Source of the DNA: UBA4312 sp002394635
GTDB lineage: Bacteria > Bacillota_I > Bacilli_A > Erysipelotrichales > Erysipelotrichaceae
Direction: 5' to 3'
Length of the DNA stretch: 64,000 nucleotides
NCBI GenBank assembly: GCA_946539765.1
Contig: CAMNHO010000002.1
Coordinates: 137,885-201,884, forward strand
Within the stretch, counting starts at the first letter, position 1; every line of letters begins with the position of its first letter. Below are positions 24,396 to 33,166 of this stretch, in pieces. The notes beneath the pieces were generated by a model. That model ran no database searches. It saw only the letters and a program-made list of their open reading frames with translations, and was not told where the DNA came from. Both the position numbers and the translations under genes were made by a program.

Positions 24396-25515
24396 GTCCG
24401 ATCACATCCGCCAGAGATGTGTCTTGTACAAATGTATTTGAATTATAAATATAATAAATATCCGTAATCATATCTGATTTAATAACAGATCGTATATCCT
24501 CATAATAATAGCGAGGATCAATAATGGTAATAGTTCGGAAATGCGGAATCAAAAAAGGAATCAAACTATTTGCATAACTGTCTTTAAAGATCAAAAGATG
24601 TTTGGAACTGTCATTATCCATTTCCAGTTTGATCATAGAATAATTACCACCTAAGAATACAGAATATGCATCCTGTGTTTTTAAGGCTTTATCGTCATAC
24701 ACTGTTCGTGATTTGACCCCAAGCGCTTCATTGGTCATCAAGTAGTCCACGGCCTTTTTAGGTACGTAGATCTCGATAGAGTCTTTCAGATCATCGCTAC
24801 CGACCACATGGGATAAACTTCCGGAAAAATCTTCAGTTACTTTCATAACATCATACTGATCCAAAGGTACCGGTTCCAACGGTAATAATGAATATGCGTA
24901 ATAAGCAGCCAAAGTCGTCCAATGATGATCGGTCTTATAATACAACTTTTCGTGGTTGTGTTCTTTAAACATCTGGCGAACATCTACAACTTGTATGTTT
25001 TCATCCAGAGACGAAAACACTAAATCCATCTGTTTATTTTGATCGATTGCTTCAGCATCGTACGGGCACAGATTCTGATATATATTAGCCGCATTGGGCG
25101 CCAGCAGGAAAACTGTATTCAACTTGTTTTCTTGATAGAAAGCATTCATTGCGTTCAAATTACGGTCAAGCTCTGTATCATTGGCAGGTTCAATGGCTTC
25201 AATTAGTCCACGCTCTGTTAAATAAACATTTTCTATTTTTTTGATACCTGTCTTCTTTTGAATCTGGTATTTGAACTGGATCATTTCATTTCTTTGGATA
25301 AACTGGTCAGAAAACCAGTTTTCCATATCCTTCATGGTCAGCCCTTTTAATATATGATCTTTGTTAATGACAGGAAATTGTGCCAATGATCGATTCTCAA
25401 TATCTGATGATGCCTGGTCCGGAATATAAAGATTTACCAAACCAATACATGCGCATAAAAGGACAAAGAACCAGCCAAAACGACCATATCTTTTGTTTAT
25501 ATCTGATTTTGGCAT
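24379..25515 (-). CDS. DHHW-family protein (AlgX/AlgJ-like SGNH, O-acylation partner)
   Basis: The 378-residue protein has an N-terminal membrane anchor (residues ~13-31) and a large extracellular domain. YKTDHHWTTLAAYYAY supplies the DHHW motif of the family, and FKDSYANSLIPFLIPHF near residue 325 supplies the second (serine) motif. Family members are related to AlgX/AlgJ acyltransferases that work with MBOAT proteins such as AlgI. It is the last gene of a four-gene operon with SGNH, DUF4358 and MBOAT genes, which supports O-acylation of a wall or surface polymer. The acceptor is unknown. Confidence 0.88.
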   Translation of the reverse strand: MPKSDINKRYGRFGWFFVLLCACIGLVNLYIPDQASSDIENRSLAQFPVINKDHILKGLTMKDMENWFSDQFIQRNEMIQFKYQIQKKTGIKKIENVYLTERGLIEAIEPANDTELDRNLNAMNAFYQENKLNTVFLLAPNAANIYQNLCPYDAEAIDQNKQMDLVFSSLDENIQVVDVRQMFKEHNHEKLYYKTDHHWTTLAAYYAYSLLPLEPVPLDQYDVMKVTEDFSGSLSHVVGSDDLKDSIEIYVPKKAVDYLMTNEALGVKSRTVYDDKALKTQDAYSVFLGGNYSMIKLEMDNDSSKHLLIFKDSYANSLIPFLIPHFRTITIIDPRYYYEDIRSVIKSDMITDIYYIYNSNTFVQDTSLADVIGQKEPS

Positions 25516-25529
25516 ATCTTTCCTCCCTT

Positions 25530-26885
25530 CTAAAAGGCATAATATAAAAAAGACTGATAAGAACTGCTGATGATAAAGACAACGCTCAATGCAAAGACTG
25601 CCAGCATTGCCACTGTAATAATAGAGAAACCAATGTCGTTTGTTTTATAAAGAAGCAGCTGTTCCATTCTTTGATAAATATTCGTACAAAATAGTATAGC
25701 CAGTAACAGCCATATCGCATTGGAACCAACTACATACATAACTTCTGTATCGATCCAGGCACGATTGCCTGTTGGTAATAAGTGCCCAATCGTCTGAAAA
25801 GCACTACCTATATCCGGACTAAAGAAAAAGATCCATCCGATAAATATAATCAACAACGCATAGACTCTAGCCAGTATTTTGTATTTCTTTAAATATTTCG
25901 AAAGAAATTGATGTTCTAGCAATATCCAAAAACAGTAATACAGCCCCCATACGATAAAAGTGATATTGGCTCCATGCCATAATCCGGTACAAAACCAAAC
26001 AATCACCAAATTCAAAATATGGTTTTTGCGGTTTCCACCAAGAGGAATGTACAGATAGTCCCTAAACCAGTGTGACAACGATATATGCCAACGTCTCCAG
26101 AAATCCTGTATGCTGGTTGCCAGATAAGGATGTCTAAAATTCGGTTCCCAGTGGAAGCCAAAGATTCTGCCAATACCTATGGCCATATCGCTGTATCCGG
26201 AAAAGTCAAAATAAATCTGCAGCATGTAAGATAATACATATATCCATGTACCGAATATCGACGAATTGGAAGCTAGCTGTTTGAACACCAGAGCCATCGT
26301 ATCTGCCAATATAACTTTCTTGGCCAAACCTTTAATGAACAAAAACGATCCGGATCCAAGGTCTTCATTTGTCAGCTTACGATGGTTTATTTCCTCTTCC
26401 ATCGAATGATACGGAACGATAGGGCCCATTGAAATCTTTCCAAAAAAACTGATATACAATGCAAAATCCAACAAAGAAACACATGGAATCGATCGTCCCT
26501 TGTATATATCAGCTAAATAGGTTATCTCACTAAATGTAAAATAAGATAATCCAACCGGCACGATCATATCGATTCGTTCCAGATCCCATAAAAAACCCGT
26601 ATATTTATAAGCCACCAGCAACCCCAGATTAACCAGCACACCTATAGCCAGAACCATCTGCTTTTGTTTTCTGTCTGTTTTTGTGTTGATCATGTTCCCG
26701 GTAAGATAGTTCCATCCTATCGATAACCCAAGCAGAATGACATTCCGTACATCTGCCCATCCATAGAACAACAAAGATGCTGTCAATAAAAAAATATTTA
26801 ACGCCTTTGTGTTGCGCATAAACCGGGAAATCAGTATTACCGTCGGAAGAAAGCAGAATATAAAGAATAGATTATTAAAATTCAT
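25530..26885 (-). CDS. MBOAT-family O-acyltransferase (AlgI/DltB/PatA-like)
   Basis: The 451-residue polytopic membrane protein has the MBOAT signature: FDFSGYSDMAIGIGRIFGF, NFRHPYLATSIQDFWRRWHI, SHWFRDYLYIPLGGNRK, and the catalytic histidine in GLWHGANITFIVWG. It moves acyl groups across the membrane onto an extracellular polymer. It lacks the dlt neighbours needed for D-alanylation of teichoic acids; its partners are a DHHW protein and an SGNH protein, as in alginate- or peptidoglycan-type acetylation systems. GGAGG precedes the ATG. Confidence 0.94.
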   Translation of the reverse strand: MNFNNLFFIFCFLPTVILISRFMRNTKALNIFLLTASLLFYGWADVRNVILLGLSIGWNYLTGNMINTKTDRKQKQMVLAIGVLVNLGLLVAYKYTGFLWDLERIDMIVPVGLSYFTFSEITYLADIYKGRSIPCVSLLDFALYISFFGKISMGPIVPYHSMEEEINHRKLTNEDLGSGSFLFIKGLAKKVILADTMALVFKQLASNSSIFGTWIYVLSYMLQIYFDFSGYSDMAIGIGRIFGFHWEPNFRHPYLATSIQDFWRRWHISLSHWFRDYLYIPLGGNRKNHILNLVIVWFCTGLWHGANITFIVWGLYYCFWILLEHQFLSKYLKKYKILARVYALLIIFIGWIFFFSPDIGSAFQTIGHLLPTGNRAWIDTEVMYVVGSNAIWLLLAILFCTNIYQRMEQLLLYKTNDIGFSIITVAMLAVFALSVVFIISSSYQSFLYYAF

Positions 26886-26894
26886 GGTTCCTCC

Positions 26895-27380
26895 TTACTC
26901 TATGCCAATTTTCTTTTCAAAGGATTCCTGTAGCTTATCTGCTTCCGATGAAACAATATAAACACCATAATTTGTATAGGTTTCTACTGTTGCCTGTCGA
27001 AGCAAATCAGCTTGTTTCGGAGCATATTTATCAAAAACATCCAATTGATCTTGTATCCTTGTTTCCATCTTTTTAGCAAAATCTGATGCTTGCTCAGGAC
27101 CCTTAAAACGTACGATAACGATTTCATCTGCAGTCATCGTATCTTTTGCCTTCCAGTAAATGCAGTATTCATACGAACTAGGATCCAATGACAAAAATCG
27201 TTTCATAGCCTGACTATCCCGCCTTTCCATCGCCTCCGTATCGACCTTCGAGGTAATATAGTCCACCATTTTTTCTTCTGCAATCTTTTTTTCTTCAGGT
27301 ATATCCATACGCATATGAACAAACAAGATCATCCCGATCACCATGGCTGCTTGAAGCAGTATCAACATATTTTTTTTCAT
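26895..27380 (-). CDS. DUF4358-family membrane-anchored protein
   Basis: From ATG 27380 (GGAGG 7 nt upstream) the protein has 161 residues. An N-terminal helix (MLILLQAAMVIGMILFV) is followed by a soluble extracytoplasmic domain containing SYEYCIYWKAKDTMTADEIVIV and a terminal YGVYIVSSEADKL. This matches the DUF4358 pattern. The function is not known, but such proteins recur next to MBOAT/DHHW genes in Firmicutes (my recollection, unverified). Its start overlaps the SGNH stop as ATGA, so the two are translationally coupled. Confidence 0.78.
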   Translation of the reverse strand: MKKNMLILLQAAMVIGMILFVHMRMDIPEEKKIAEEKMVDYITSKVDTEAMERRDSQAMKRFLSLDPSSYEYCIYWKAKDTMTADEIVIVRFKGPEQASDFAKKMETRIQDQLDVFDKYAPKQADLLRQATVETYTNYGVYIVSSEADKLQESFEKKIGIE

Positions 27381-28126
27381 GATAGATCCTCCAATGGAAG
27401 CATGTTCAATGCCCATGTTTTATAAAATGAACTTTCAAAATGAATGCCATCCCCGGCATAGATATCTGCTTTTCCATTATTTGAAATTTGATTATTGTCG
27501 ATGTATGTCCATCCATTTCTTTCACACATCTTTTTTATTTTTTTATTGTATGCATCTACCTTCTTCCACTCTTCATTGGCTTCGGTTGTTTCTTCGGATG
27601 CAGGAATAATAGAATTCACATAAACATGCACATCCTTCGGACAATGCTTTAAAGCTTCTTTGATCTGGTTCTCGTACAATCCATCAAATCCACCATCCAA
27701 AGCATCCAGATTCGAAACAAGATCATTCACACCATATGAAAAGAAAATATAATGTACCTTCAATGCATCCAGTTGATCCAGGTAATCCGTAATGCTGTAA
27801 ACCGTATTACCACTATCCGCTAATACCCGGCTTTCTTCCAAAAAGCCGTAGGTAGAATACCCCATGGTTCGGGAATCTCCCATCAGAACAAAATCATGAA
27901 AATAGGAAAACACATCCACAATACCTTTTTTTGCCGCTGCCTTGATTTCTTCATTATGGAGTTGATTCATCTTCTTGCTGAAATTGTCAACTTCTAGATT
28001 TTCTTGTTCTTTTATATAAGCAATTCCGTCCAGCTTCTTTTTAGAATCTGGTTGTCTGTTCTGGGTAAAAAAGACCAGACATAAAATACATATTATGTAT
28101 ATTCCGTACTTTTTAATGAATTCCAT
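27377..28126 (-). CDS. Membrane-anchored SGNH/GDSL-type hydrolase or acyltransferase
   Basis: The 249-residue protein has an N-terminal signal anchor (IYIICILCLVFFTQN). The SGNH blocks are block I with the nucleophile in FVLMGDSRTMGYSTYG, block III FFSYGVNDLVSNL, and block V as DGIHFESSFY with the catalytic Asp and His. It is first in the operon and lies outside the membrane. Such enzymes either transfer an acyl group from the MBOAT relay or remove it. No strong promoter or Shine-Dalgarno is visible upstream (28127-28250 holds only AT-rich sequence and the nfo terminator). Confidence 0.85.
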   Translation of the reverse strand: MEFIKKYGIYIICILCLVFFTQNRQPDSKKKLDGIAYIKEQENLEVDNFSKKMNQLHNEEIKAAAKKGIVDVFSYFHDFVLMGDSRTMGYSTYGFLEESRVLADSGNTVYSITDYLDQLDALKVHYIFFSYGVNDLVSNLDALDGGFDGLYENQIKEALKHCPKDVHVYVNSIIPASEETTEANEEWKKVDAYNKKIKKMCERNGWTYIDNNQISNNGKADIYAGDGIHFESSFYKTWALNMLPLEDLS

Positions 28127-28230
28127 ACTCTTTATTTAACTATTTTTATGCACATAATTCAACATCAATTCCTTTTTATAATAAACACTTTTACAAAATC
28201 AGCGTTATATAAAGTAGATTCTAAATAAAG

Positions 28231-28271
28231 AAAAAAACGTCTGTGGATCATTATCCTATCCGCAAACGTTC
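28231..28271 (-). terminator. Terminator overlapping the end of nfo
   Basis: Minus strand AACGTTTGCGGAT pairs (one mismatch, one G-T) with ATCCACAGACGTT, then TTTTTTT. The stem includes the last nfo codons. Confidence 0.78.
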
Positions 28272-29114
28272 AATTTCTTCCTTATATGGTGCTTTTCCGT
28301 CAATATAAGGTGTCTCCAATATCTTTGTAACGGACCGTAAAGCAGGATGCCAGACAATCCGGTATAAAGCATCAAAACCAATCAGTCCTTTTCCTATGTT
28401 AGCATGACGGTCTTTATGGGATCCCTTTGGATTCTTTGAATCATTTATATGGATACATAACAGCCGGTCTAGCGATAGAATATGGTCGAATTCAGCCAAC
28501 AATCCATCCACATCGTGTACATTATAACCAGCGTCATGTACATGGCACGTATCCAGACAAAATCCGATCCGATCTTTTTTATTTACCCCTTCAAAAACTG
28601 AAGCAAGCTGTTCAAACGTATATCCGCATTCACTACCTTTTCCGGCCATGGTTTCCAACGCAATCTTCACATTCGTATCATCGGAATCCAACACCTGGTT
28701 TAAACCCTTTATGATCCATTCTATTCCTGTTTCCATACCAGCCTTGACATGACTGCCCGGATGCAGTACCAATGTCTTCGCTCCGATGGCTTTTGCTCTT
28801 TTCAGTTCCTGTGACAAAAAGGTACATCCAAAATCATGTATATCCGGTTTTATCGAATTGGCCAAATTGATGATATAAGGAGCATGGATGATCAATCGTT
28901 CGACATCAAACTCAGAACGCTCCATCAATTGTTTGGATTTTTCGATTTGAAACATTTCAGGATCTTTTCTTATTGAATTACTAGGAGGTCCTGTATAGAT
29001 CATAGCAGCATTAGCCCCATAGGAAAGTGCTTCTTGAATGGAACCATACAAGTAGGAGGGCGCTTTCATGGAAACATGACTTCCCAGATAGATTGCATTA
29101 CTATTGTTTTTCAC
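28251..29114 (-). CDS. nfo: Endonuclease IV (AP endonuclease)
   Basis: The 287-residue TIM-barrel enzyme cuts at abasic sites. Zinc ligands are visible in LVLHPGSH, IALETMAGKG, GFCLDTCHVHDAGY, LLCIHINDSKNPKGS and KDRHANIGKGLIG. The start is taken as GTG 29114, which overlaps the cshB stop by 14 bp; no clear ribosome site is present, so coupling to cshB is likely. The cshB-nfo order is the same as yqfR-yqfS in Bacillus. Confidence 0.95.
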   Translation of the reverse strand: MKNNSNAIYLGSHVSMKAPSYLYGSIQEALSYGANAAMIYTGPPSNSIRKDPEMFQIEKSKQLMERSEFDVERLIIHAPYIINLANSIKPDIHDFGCTFLSQELKRAKAIGAKTLVLHPGSHVKAGMETGIEWIIKGLNQVLDSDDTNVKIALETMAGKGSECGYTFEQLASVFEGVNKKDRIGFCLDTCHVHDAGYNVHDVDGLLAEFDHILSLDRLLCIHINDSKNPKGSHKDRHANIGKGLIGFDALYRIVWHPALRSVTKILETPYIDGKAPYKEEIERLRIG

Positions 29115-30405
29115 GCTGTTTTTGAATAGCCCTTTCTTTTTTCTGTCTTTGAATGTCCTTGCGGATCATTTCTCTTTTTCTTTTACGTTTTAACTTTTCA
29201 ATTTGTTCTTTTTGCTTTTTCTTATAATTCGGTTTTACCTTTTTCGTTTTCTTTTTGACGATCTTTTCAATTTCCCTCGTCAATTCATCTTTCTTCCCCT
29301 TTTTTTCCTTTTTACGGATATCCACAATTTCCTTTTGTTTAATATCCTTTTCAACAAAAGCAATCCCTTGTTTTTCCAAAGAACGAATAGCATTACCATC
29401 ACTTTGCATATACAATGCAATACAAGTTCCATCTCTTTGAGCACGGCCCGTTCTACCGGCTCTATGTATATAATATTTCAGATCTTTTGGAAAACCCATG
29501 GAAATAACATGAGTTATTCCATCGATATCAATACCACGGCTAGCAATATCGCTTGCCACAATATATGTCTTTTCATGTGCAGTAATCATCTTTACCGCTT
29601 TTTTTCGTTCCCTGGACTCCATAGATCCATGAAGTTCAGCTATATCATACCCATGTTCACGCATCGCATTGGCTGTCTGTGCTGCTTGTTCGTTGGTATT
29701 AGCAAAGATCAAACATACATATGGCTGAATTGCCGGTAATACATCAAACAAACGATCAATATAACTTTTGTGTTTACAAGAAATCAAATAATGGTGTACA
29801 TCACTTTGAAATTGTTGATTTTCTTCAATTTGGATCAAATATGGATCTGTTAGATATTTTTTCAAAAACGGTTGTAGTTCCATCGGAATCGTCGCAGAGA
29901 ACACCATGATCTGTATATCTTTATCCATCTTGGAAAGGATCTGATCAATATCCTCTAAAAATCCAAATTCCAAAGTCATATCAGCTTCATCGATGATCAT
30001 CATGGAAGCCGTATCCAGTCGAAGTTCATTATTGTTGATGAACAGATCTTTCATACGTCCAGGGGTCCCGATTACAATCTGAGGTTGTTTGATAATGCTC
30101 TTTTTTTCCATTCCTCCGGTAATCAAACGCACGTGCACGCCAAAAGCATCGGCCAGTGGTTTACATCGGCTGTATAGCTGGTAAGCTAATTCACGTGTAG
30201 GCGCTGAAATAACGGCTTGTACTCGATCGACGGAAGGATCGAGCTGATCGAAGACTGCCATAAAAAAAGCATGGGATTTACCAGATCCGGTACTGGAAAT
30301 ACCTATTACATCTCTATATTTCATCGGTCTGTTTACGATTTCTTTTTGGATAGGCGTCAGTACTTTAAACCCTTCCAGTTTCATAATTTTTTCTACCGTA
30401 TTCAT
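29101..30405 (-). CDS. cshB: DEAD-box RNA helicase, CshB-like
   Basis: The 434-residue protein has Q-motif LTPIQKEIVN, motif I SSTGSGKS, Ia APTRELAYQL, GG and TPGR, motif II DEAD in MIIDEADMTLEF, and motif III SAT. Motifs IV-VI (TYIVASDIASRGID, HRAGRTGRAQRDG) are present. A lysine/arginine-rich C-terminal tail of about 70 residues probably binds RNA. It unwinds RNA duplexes in ribosome biogenesis or cold adaptation. A GGAGG precedes the ATG. The CshB assignment rests on the neighbouring nfo as well as on sequence. Confidence 0.93.
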   Translation of the reverse strand: MNTVEKIMKLEGFKVLTPIQKEIVNRPMKYRDVIGISSTGSGKSHAFFMAVFDQLDPSVDRVQAVISAPTRELAYQLYSRCKPLADAFGVHVRLITGGMEKKSIIKQPQIVIGTPGRMKDLFINNNELRLDTASMMIIDEADMTLEFGFLEDIDQILSKMDKDIQIMVFSATIPMELQPFLKKYLTDPYLIQIEENQQFQSDVHHYLISCKHKSYIDRLFDVLPAIQPYVCLIFANTNEQAAQTANAMREHGYDIAELHGSMESRERKKAVKMITAHEKTYIVASDIASRGIDIDGITHVISMGFPKDLKYYIHRAGRTGRAQRDGTCIALYMQSDGNAIRSLEKQGIAFVEKDIKQKEIVDIRKKEKKGKKDELTREIEKIVKKKTKKVKPNYKKKQKEQIEKLKRKRKREMIRKDIQRQKKERAIQKQREKQ

Positions 30406-30429
30406 ATTTAATCCTCCAAAGGTTACCCT

Positions 30430-30458
30430 ATATTACCACACAAAACAATTGAAAACAA
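30430..30458 (-). promoter_or_regulatory. Promoter of cshB-nfo
   Basis: Minus strand TTGTTT (30453-30458), 17 bp, TAATAT (30430-30435). It overlaps the -35 region of the divergent ispH promoter. Confidence 0.6.
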
Positions 30459-30478
30459 ATATCAGTCTATGGCATAAT
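30449..30478 (+). promoter_or_regulatory. Promoter of ispH, placed for a leaderless mRNA
   Basis: TTGAAA (30449-30454), 18 bp, extended -10 TGGCATAAT (30470-30478). The ATG begins 7 nt later, at the expected transcription start, and there is no Shine-Dalgarno. Confidence 0.62.
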
Positions 30479-30484
30479 CATGAC

Positions 30485-31384
30485 ATGAATGTATTTGAAG
30501 TGAAACCTCAAGGATATTGCGGCGGTGTTCGCCAGGCAATCCAAAAAGCAATCGACTGTCGAAAAGCATATCCGGATCAGAAGATTACCGTTCTTGGTAA
30601 TCTTGTTCATAATCAATATGTAAAAAAAGCGTTGGAACAGCTGGATATCCAAACAGTAGAAAATAGCCAGCGTACACGGTTGGAATTACTCGATGATATT
30701 CCCGAAGGCATTGTAATCTTTACAGCGCATGGTGTTCATCCTGATGTCCGGACCAAAGCAAGAGATAAAGGACTGATCGTAGTCGATGCCTCTTGTCCAT
30801 TTGTAGTACAAACGCAGGCAATAGTTTCTCAGAAACTGAAAGAAGGATACGATGTATTCTATATTGGTAAATACAAACATCCTGAAGCAGAATCCATATA
30901 TCTGCTCAGTGATCATGTTCATCTGATACAAAGCGAAAAAGACATTTGTGATATTAAAGCTGACAAAATCTTTGTAACAAATCAGACAACCATGTCCATT
31001 TATGAGATTGACTCTTTATTTCGTGCCATACATGCTAAATATCCAAATGCTCAGATCCATGATGAGATTTGTAACGCCACCCGCGTACGTCAACAGGCTG
31101 TTCGAAACCTGGATCCGAACCAAATCGATGCGTTGATAGTTGTAGGAGATCCTTCCAGCAACAATACGCGAAAGCTAGCCGCTACTGCATGGGAAAGCGG
31201 GATACGTACCGTTATCAAAGTGCAAAATGTACAAGAGCTCAATATAGACGATCTGAAAGGAGCGCAGAATGTTGCGGTAACTAGTGGAGCCAGTACACCT
31301 GGTTATCTAACAAAACAGATCCTTCGCTTTTTAACAGATGACTCCCATCAAAAAGAAGAGATATGCATAGACCATATTCTATGA
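30485..31384 (+). CDS. ispH: 4-hydroxy-3-methylbut-2-enyl diphosphate reductase
   Basis: The 299-residue protein has the three cluster cysteines in GYCGGVRQAI, DASCPFVVQTQ and EICNATRVRQQAV, and the substrate motif VVGDPSSNNTRKL ending in TSGASTPGYL. It makes IPP and DMAPP, the last MEP step. ATG 30485 starts exactly where transcription should begin; the frame continues upstream to a TTG inside the -35 and is not taken. In Bacillus ispH is also in the sigA-trmK neighbourhood. It converges with trmK, overlapping by 6 bp. Confidence 0.96.
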   Translation: MNVFEVKPQGYCGGVRQAIQKAIDCRKAYPDQKITVLGNLVHNQYVKKALEQLDIQTVENSQRTRLELLDDIPEGIVIFTAHGVHPDVRTKARDKGLIVVDASCPFVVQTQAIVSQKLKEGYDVFYIGKYKHPEAESIYLLSDHVHLIQSEKDICDIKADKIFVTNQTTMSIYEIDSLFRAIHAKYPNAQIHDEICNATRVRQQAVRNLDPNQIDALIVVGDPSSNNTRKLAATAWESGIRTVIKVQNVQELNIDDLKGAQNVAVTSGASTPGYLTKQILRFLTDDSHQKEEICIDHIL

Positions 31385-31397
31385 CATATCTCTTTTC
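31353..31397. terminator. Bidirectional terminator shared by ispH and trmK
   Basis: AGAGATATGCATAG (31357-31370) pairs with CTATGaCATATCTCT (31379-31393) around an 8-nt loop; A-rich on one side and T-rich on the other. Both stop codons lie in the hairpin. Confidence 0.78.
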
Positions 31398-32026
31398 TTT
31401 AAATATTCGATCCTTTTTAAAATGTTGCTTCTTTGAGGTTCTCCCACTTTTTTTAAAAGTTCGGTATATTTCTTTATTTCATCATGGATATACGACCGGT
31501 AATCTGTATCCATCACCGGATTTTTTCCCGTAACCATTTCCAGCTCTGTATAATCTTCTCTTTGTTCAGCATCGTAATCACAAACTATAATCGGATAATA
31601 GTGTCGATCATATACAACTTTTTCATATATTACCAGAAAATGGTGTTCCTGTAGATAGTGTCGCAGACTTTCAATATTCCGATGCGGCGATAAAATGTAT
31701 CGTATCTTTCTTCCAGGATTCCCCTCTTGCAGGATCTGTTCGATCATTTTTCCACCCATGCCAGCAATAACGACCACATCCACATCGTCCGGAAGACCCT
31801 GCATACCATCCATTAAAAGACAGGAAATCCTATCTTGCAGTGAAAGCTCCTCAATAGACTGTCTGGCATTTTCCAAAGGCTTACGGGCAATGTCGCATGC
31901 GTATGCTTTCGATACCTTTTTATCGTAAACTGCTTGGCAGGCAATATAAGCATGATCACATCCGATATCTGCCAAACATTCTCCATCAATAACGGATACA
32001 ATTTCGGACAGTCGTTTGGATATCAT
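31379..32026 (-). CDS. trmK: tRNA (adenine-22-N1)-methyltransferase
   Basis: The 215-residue class I SAM methyltransferase has motif I as LADIGCDHAYIA and the TrmK-specific VVVIAGMGGKMIEQIL, followed by YILSPHRNIESLRHYLQEH. It methylates A22 of tRNA-Ser/Tyr. It overlaps sigA by 4 bp (ATGA) and lies in the same place as yqfN in Bacillus. The partner gene yqfO is not seen next to it. Confidence 0.94.
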   Translation of the reverse strand: MISKRLSEIVSVIDGECLADIGCDHAYIACQAVYDKKVSKAYACDIARKPLENARQSIEELSLQDRISCLLMDGMQGLPDDVDVVVIAGMGGKMIEQILQEGNPGRKIRYILSPHRNIESLRHYLQEHHFLVIYEKVVYDRHYYPIIVCDYDAEQREDYTELEMVTGKNPVMDTDYRSYIHDEIKKYTELLKKVGEPQRSNILKRIEYLKKRDMS

Positions 32027-33162
32027 GATTTAATAAAGTCTTTTAATCGCTTGGAACGATTCGGCTTTTTCAGTTTACGGATCGCTTTAGCCTCAATCTG
32101 ACGAATTCTTTCGCGCGTCACATTAAACTCTTTTCCTACTTCTTCCAATGTACGTGTACGTCCATCCTCAAGGCCGAAACGAAGACGCAATACTTTTTCC
32201 TCCCGCTCTGTCAATCCCTGTAGGATATTATCAATTTCATCCTTCAGTAATTGATTGTTTGTATAATCATCCGGAGATAGAGTTTCCTTATCTTCAATAA
32301 AGTCTCCCAAATGAGAATCATCCTCTTCTCCGATCGGTGTTTCCAAGCTCACCGGGTCCAGAGCAATCTTTTGAATCTCACGAACCTTTTCTGCCGAAAT
32401 ATTATCCATCTTTTCAGCAATTTCCTCCGGTAATGGATCACGTCCCAGATCCTGTACCAGCTGTCTCTGTATTCTTGTCAGCTTATTAATTGTTTCTACC
32501 ATATGTACCGGGATACGTATCGTACGCGCCTGATCAGCAATGGCACGGGTAATGGATTGACGGATCCACCATGTCGCATAAGTAGAAAATTTAAAACCTT
32601 TCTTATAATCAAACTTATCGACAGCTTTAATAAGACCACAGTTCCCTTCCTGGATTAGATCCAGAAACAACATACCACGACCAACATATTTTTTAGCAAT
32701 GGAAACAACAAGACGTAAGTTGGATGAAATCAAAATCTGTTTTGCTTCTTCATCCCCCTCCTGGATCCTTTTGGCTATTAACGGTTCTTCTTTTGGATCC
32801 AACAAAGGAATCTGCCCAATTTCCTTCAAATACATTTTTACAGGATCGTTGATCTTAGCGTGATTAGAATTGGCAAAAGAACGTTCCAGCATGGAAATCT
32901 CATCATCGATCTCATCCGCTTCTTCCTCATTCAGATCGATTTCCTCGTCCAGATCATCTGAATCTAATGTTTGTGAATCCATAAAAGTCACATCGTTATC
33001 GTCACACCAATTAAATAATTCATCGATATCATCATCTGTCAAATTCAGATCATTGATGGAATCCATGAATTCTTGTTGCGAAATCTGTTCGTTATTCTGA
33101 CTTAACTCCAACAAGTATTCTTTTCCTTCTTCGATTGATTTAAATTTTTTCAAAGTTTCCAT
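32023..33162 (-). CDS. rpoD: Primary sigma factor SigA/RpoD
   Basis: The 379-residue sigma-70 has region 1.1-like N-terminal helices with an acidic stretch (residues ~60-85). Region 1.2 contains DPVKMYLKEIGQIPLL. Region 2 carries NLRLVVSIAKKYVGRGM, FLDLIQEGNCGLIKAVDKFD and FSTYATWWIRQSITRAI. Region 4 holds LEEVGKEFNVTRERIRQIEA. ATG 33162 is chosen because AAAGGAAG is 9 nt upstream; it begins 4 nt after the dnaG stop. The glyS-dnaG-rpoD-trmK operon recalls the classic macromolecular synthesis operon. Confidence 0.98.
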   Translation of the reverse strand: METLKKFKSIEEGKEYLLELSQNNEQISQQEFMDSINDLNLTDDDIDELFNWCDDNDVTFMDSQTLDSDDLDEEIDLNEEEADEIDDEISMLERSFANSNHAKINDPVKMYLKEIGQIPLLDPKEEPLIAKRIQEGDEEAKQILISSNLRLVVSIAKKYVGRGMLFLDLIQEGNCGLIKAVDKFDYKKGFKFSTYATWWIRQSITRAIADQARTIRIPVHMVETINKLTRIQRQLVQDLGRDPLPEEIAEKMDNISAEKVREIQKIALDPVSLETPIGEEDDSHLGDFIEDKETLSPDDYTNNQLLKDEIDNILQGLTEREEKVLRLRFGLEDGRTRTLEEVGKEFNVTRERIRQIEAKAIRKLKKPNRSKRLKDFIKS

Positions 33163-33166
33163 ATTA

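Noticed and set aside
28127..28250. Promoter of the SGNH-MBOAT operon
   Set aside because: Several AT-rich -10-like sequences exist but none has a -35 at 16-18 bp; I do not place a promoter.
30449..30484. Upstream TTG start for ispH
   Set aside because: It would place the start inside the -35 element and has no ribosome site.
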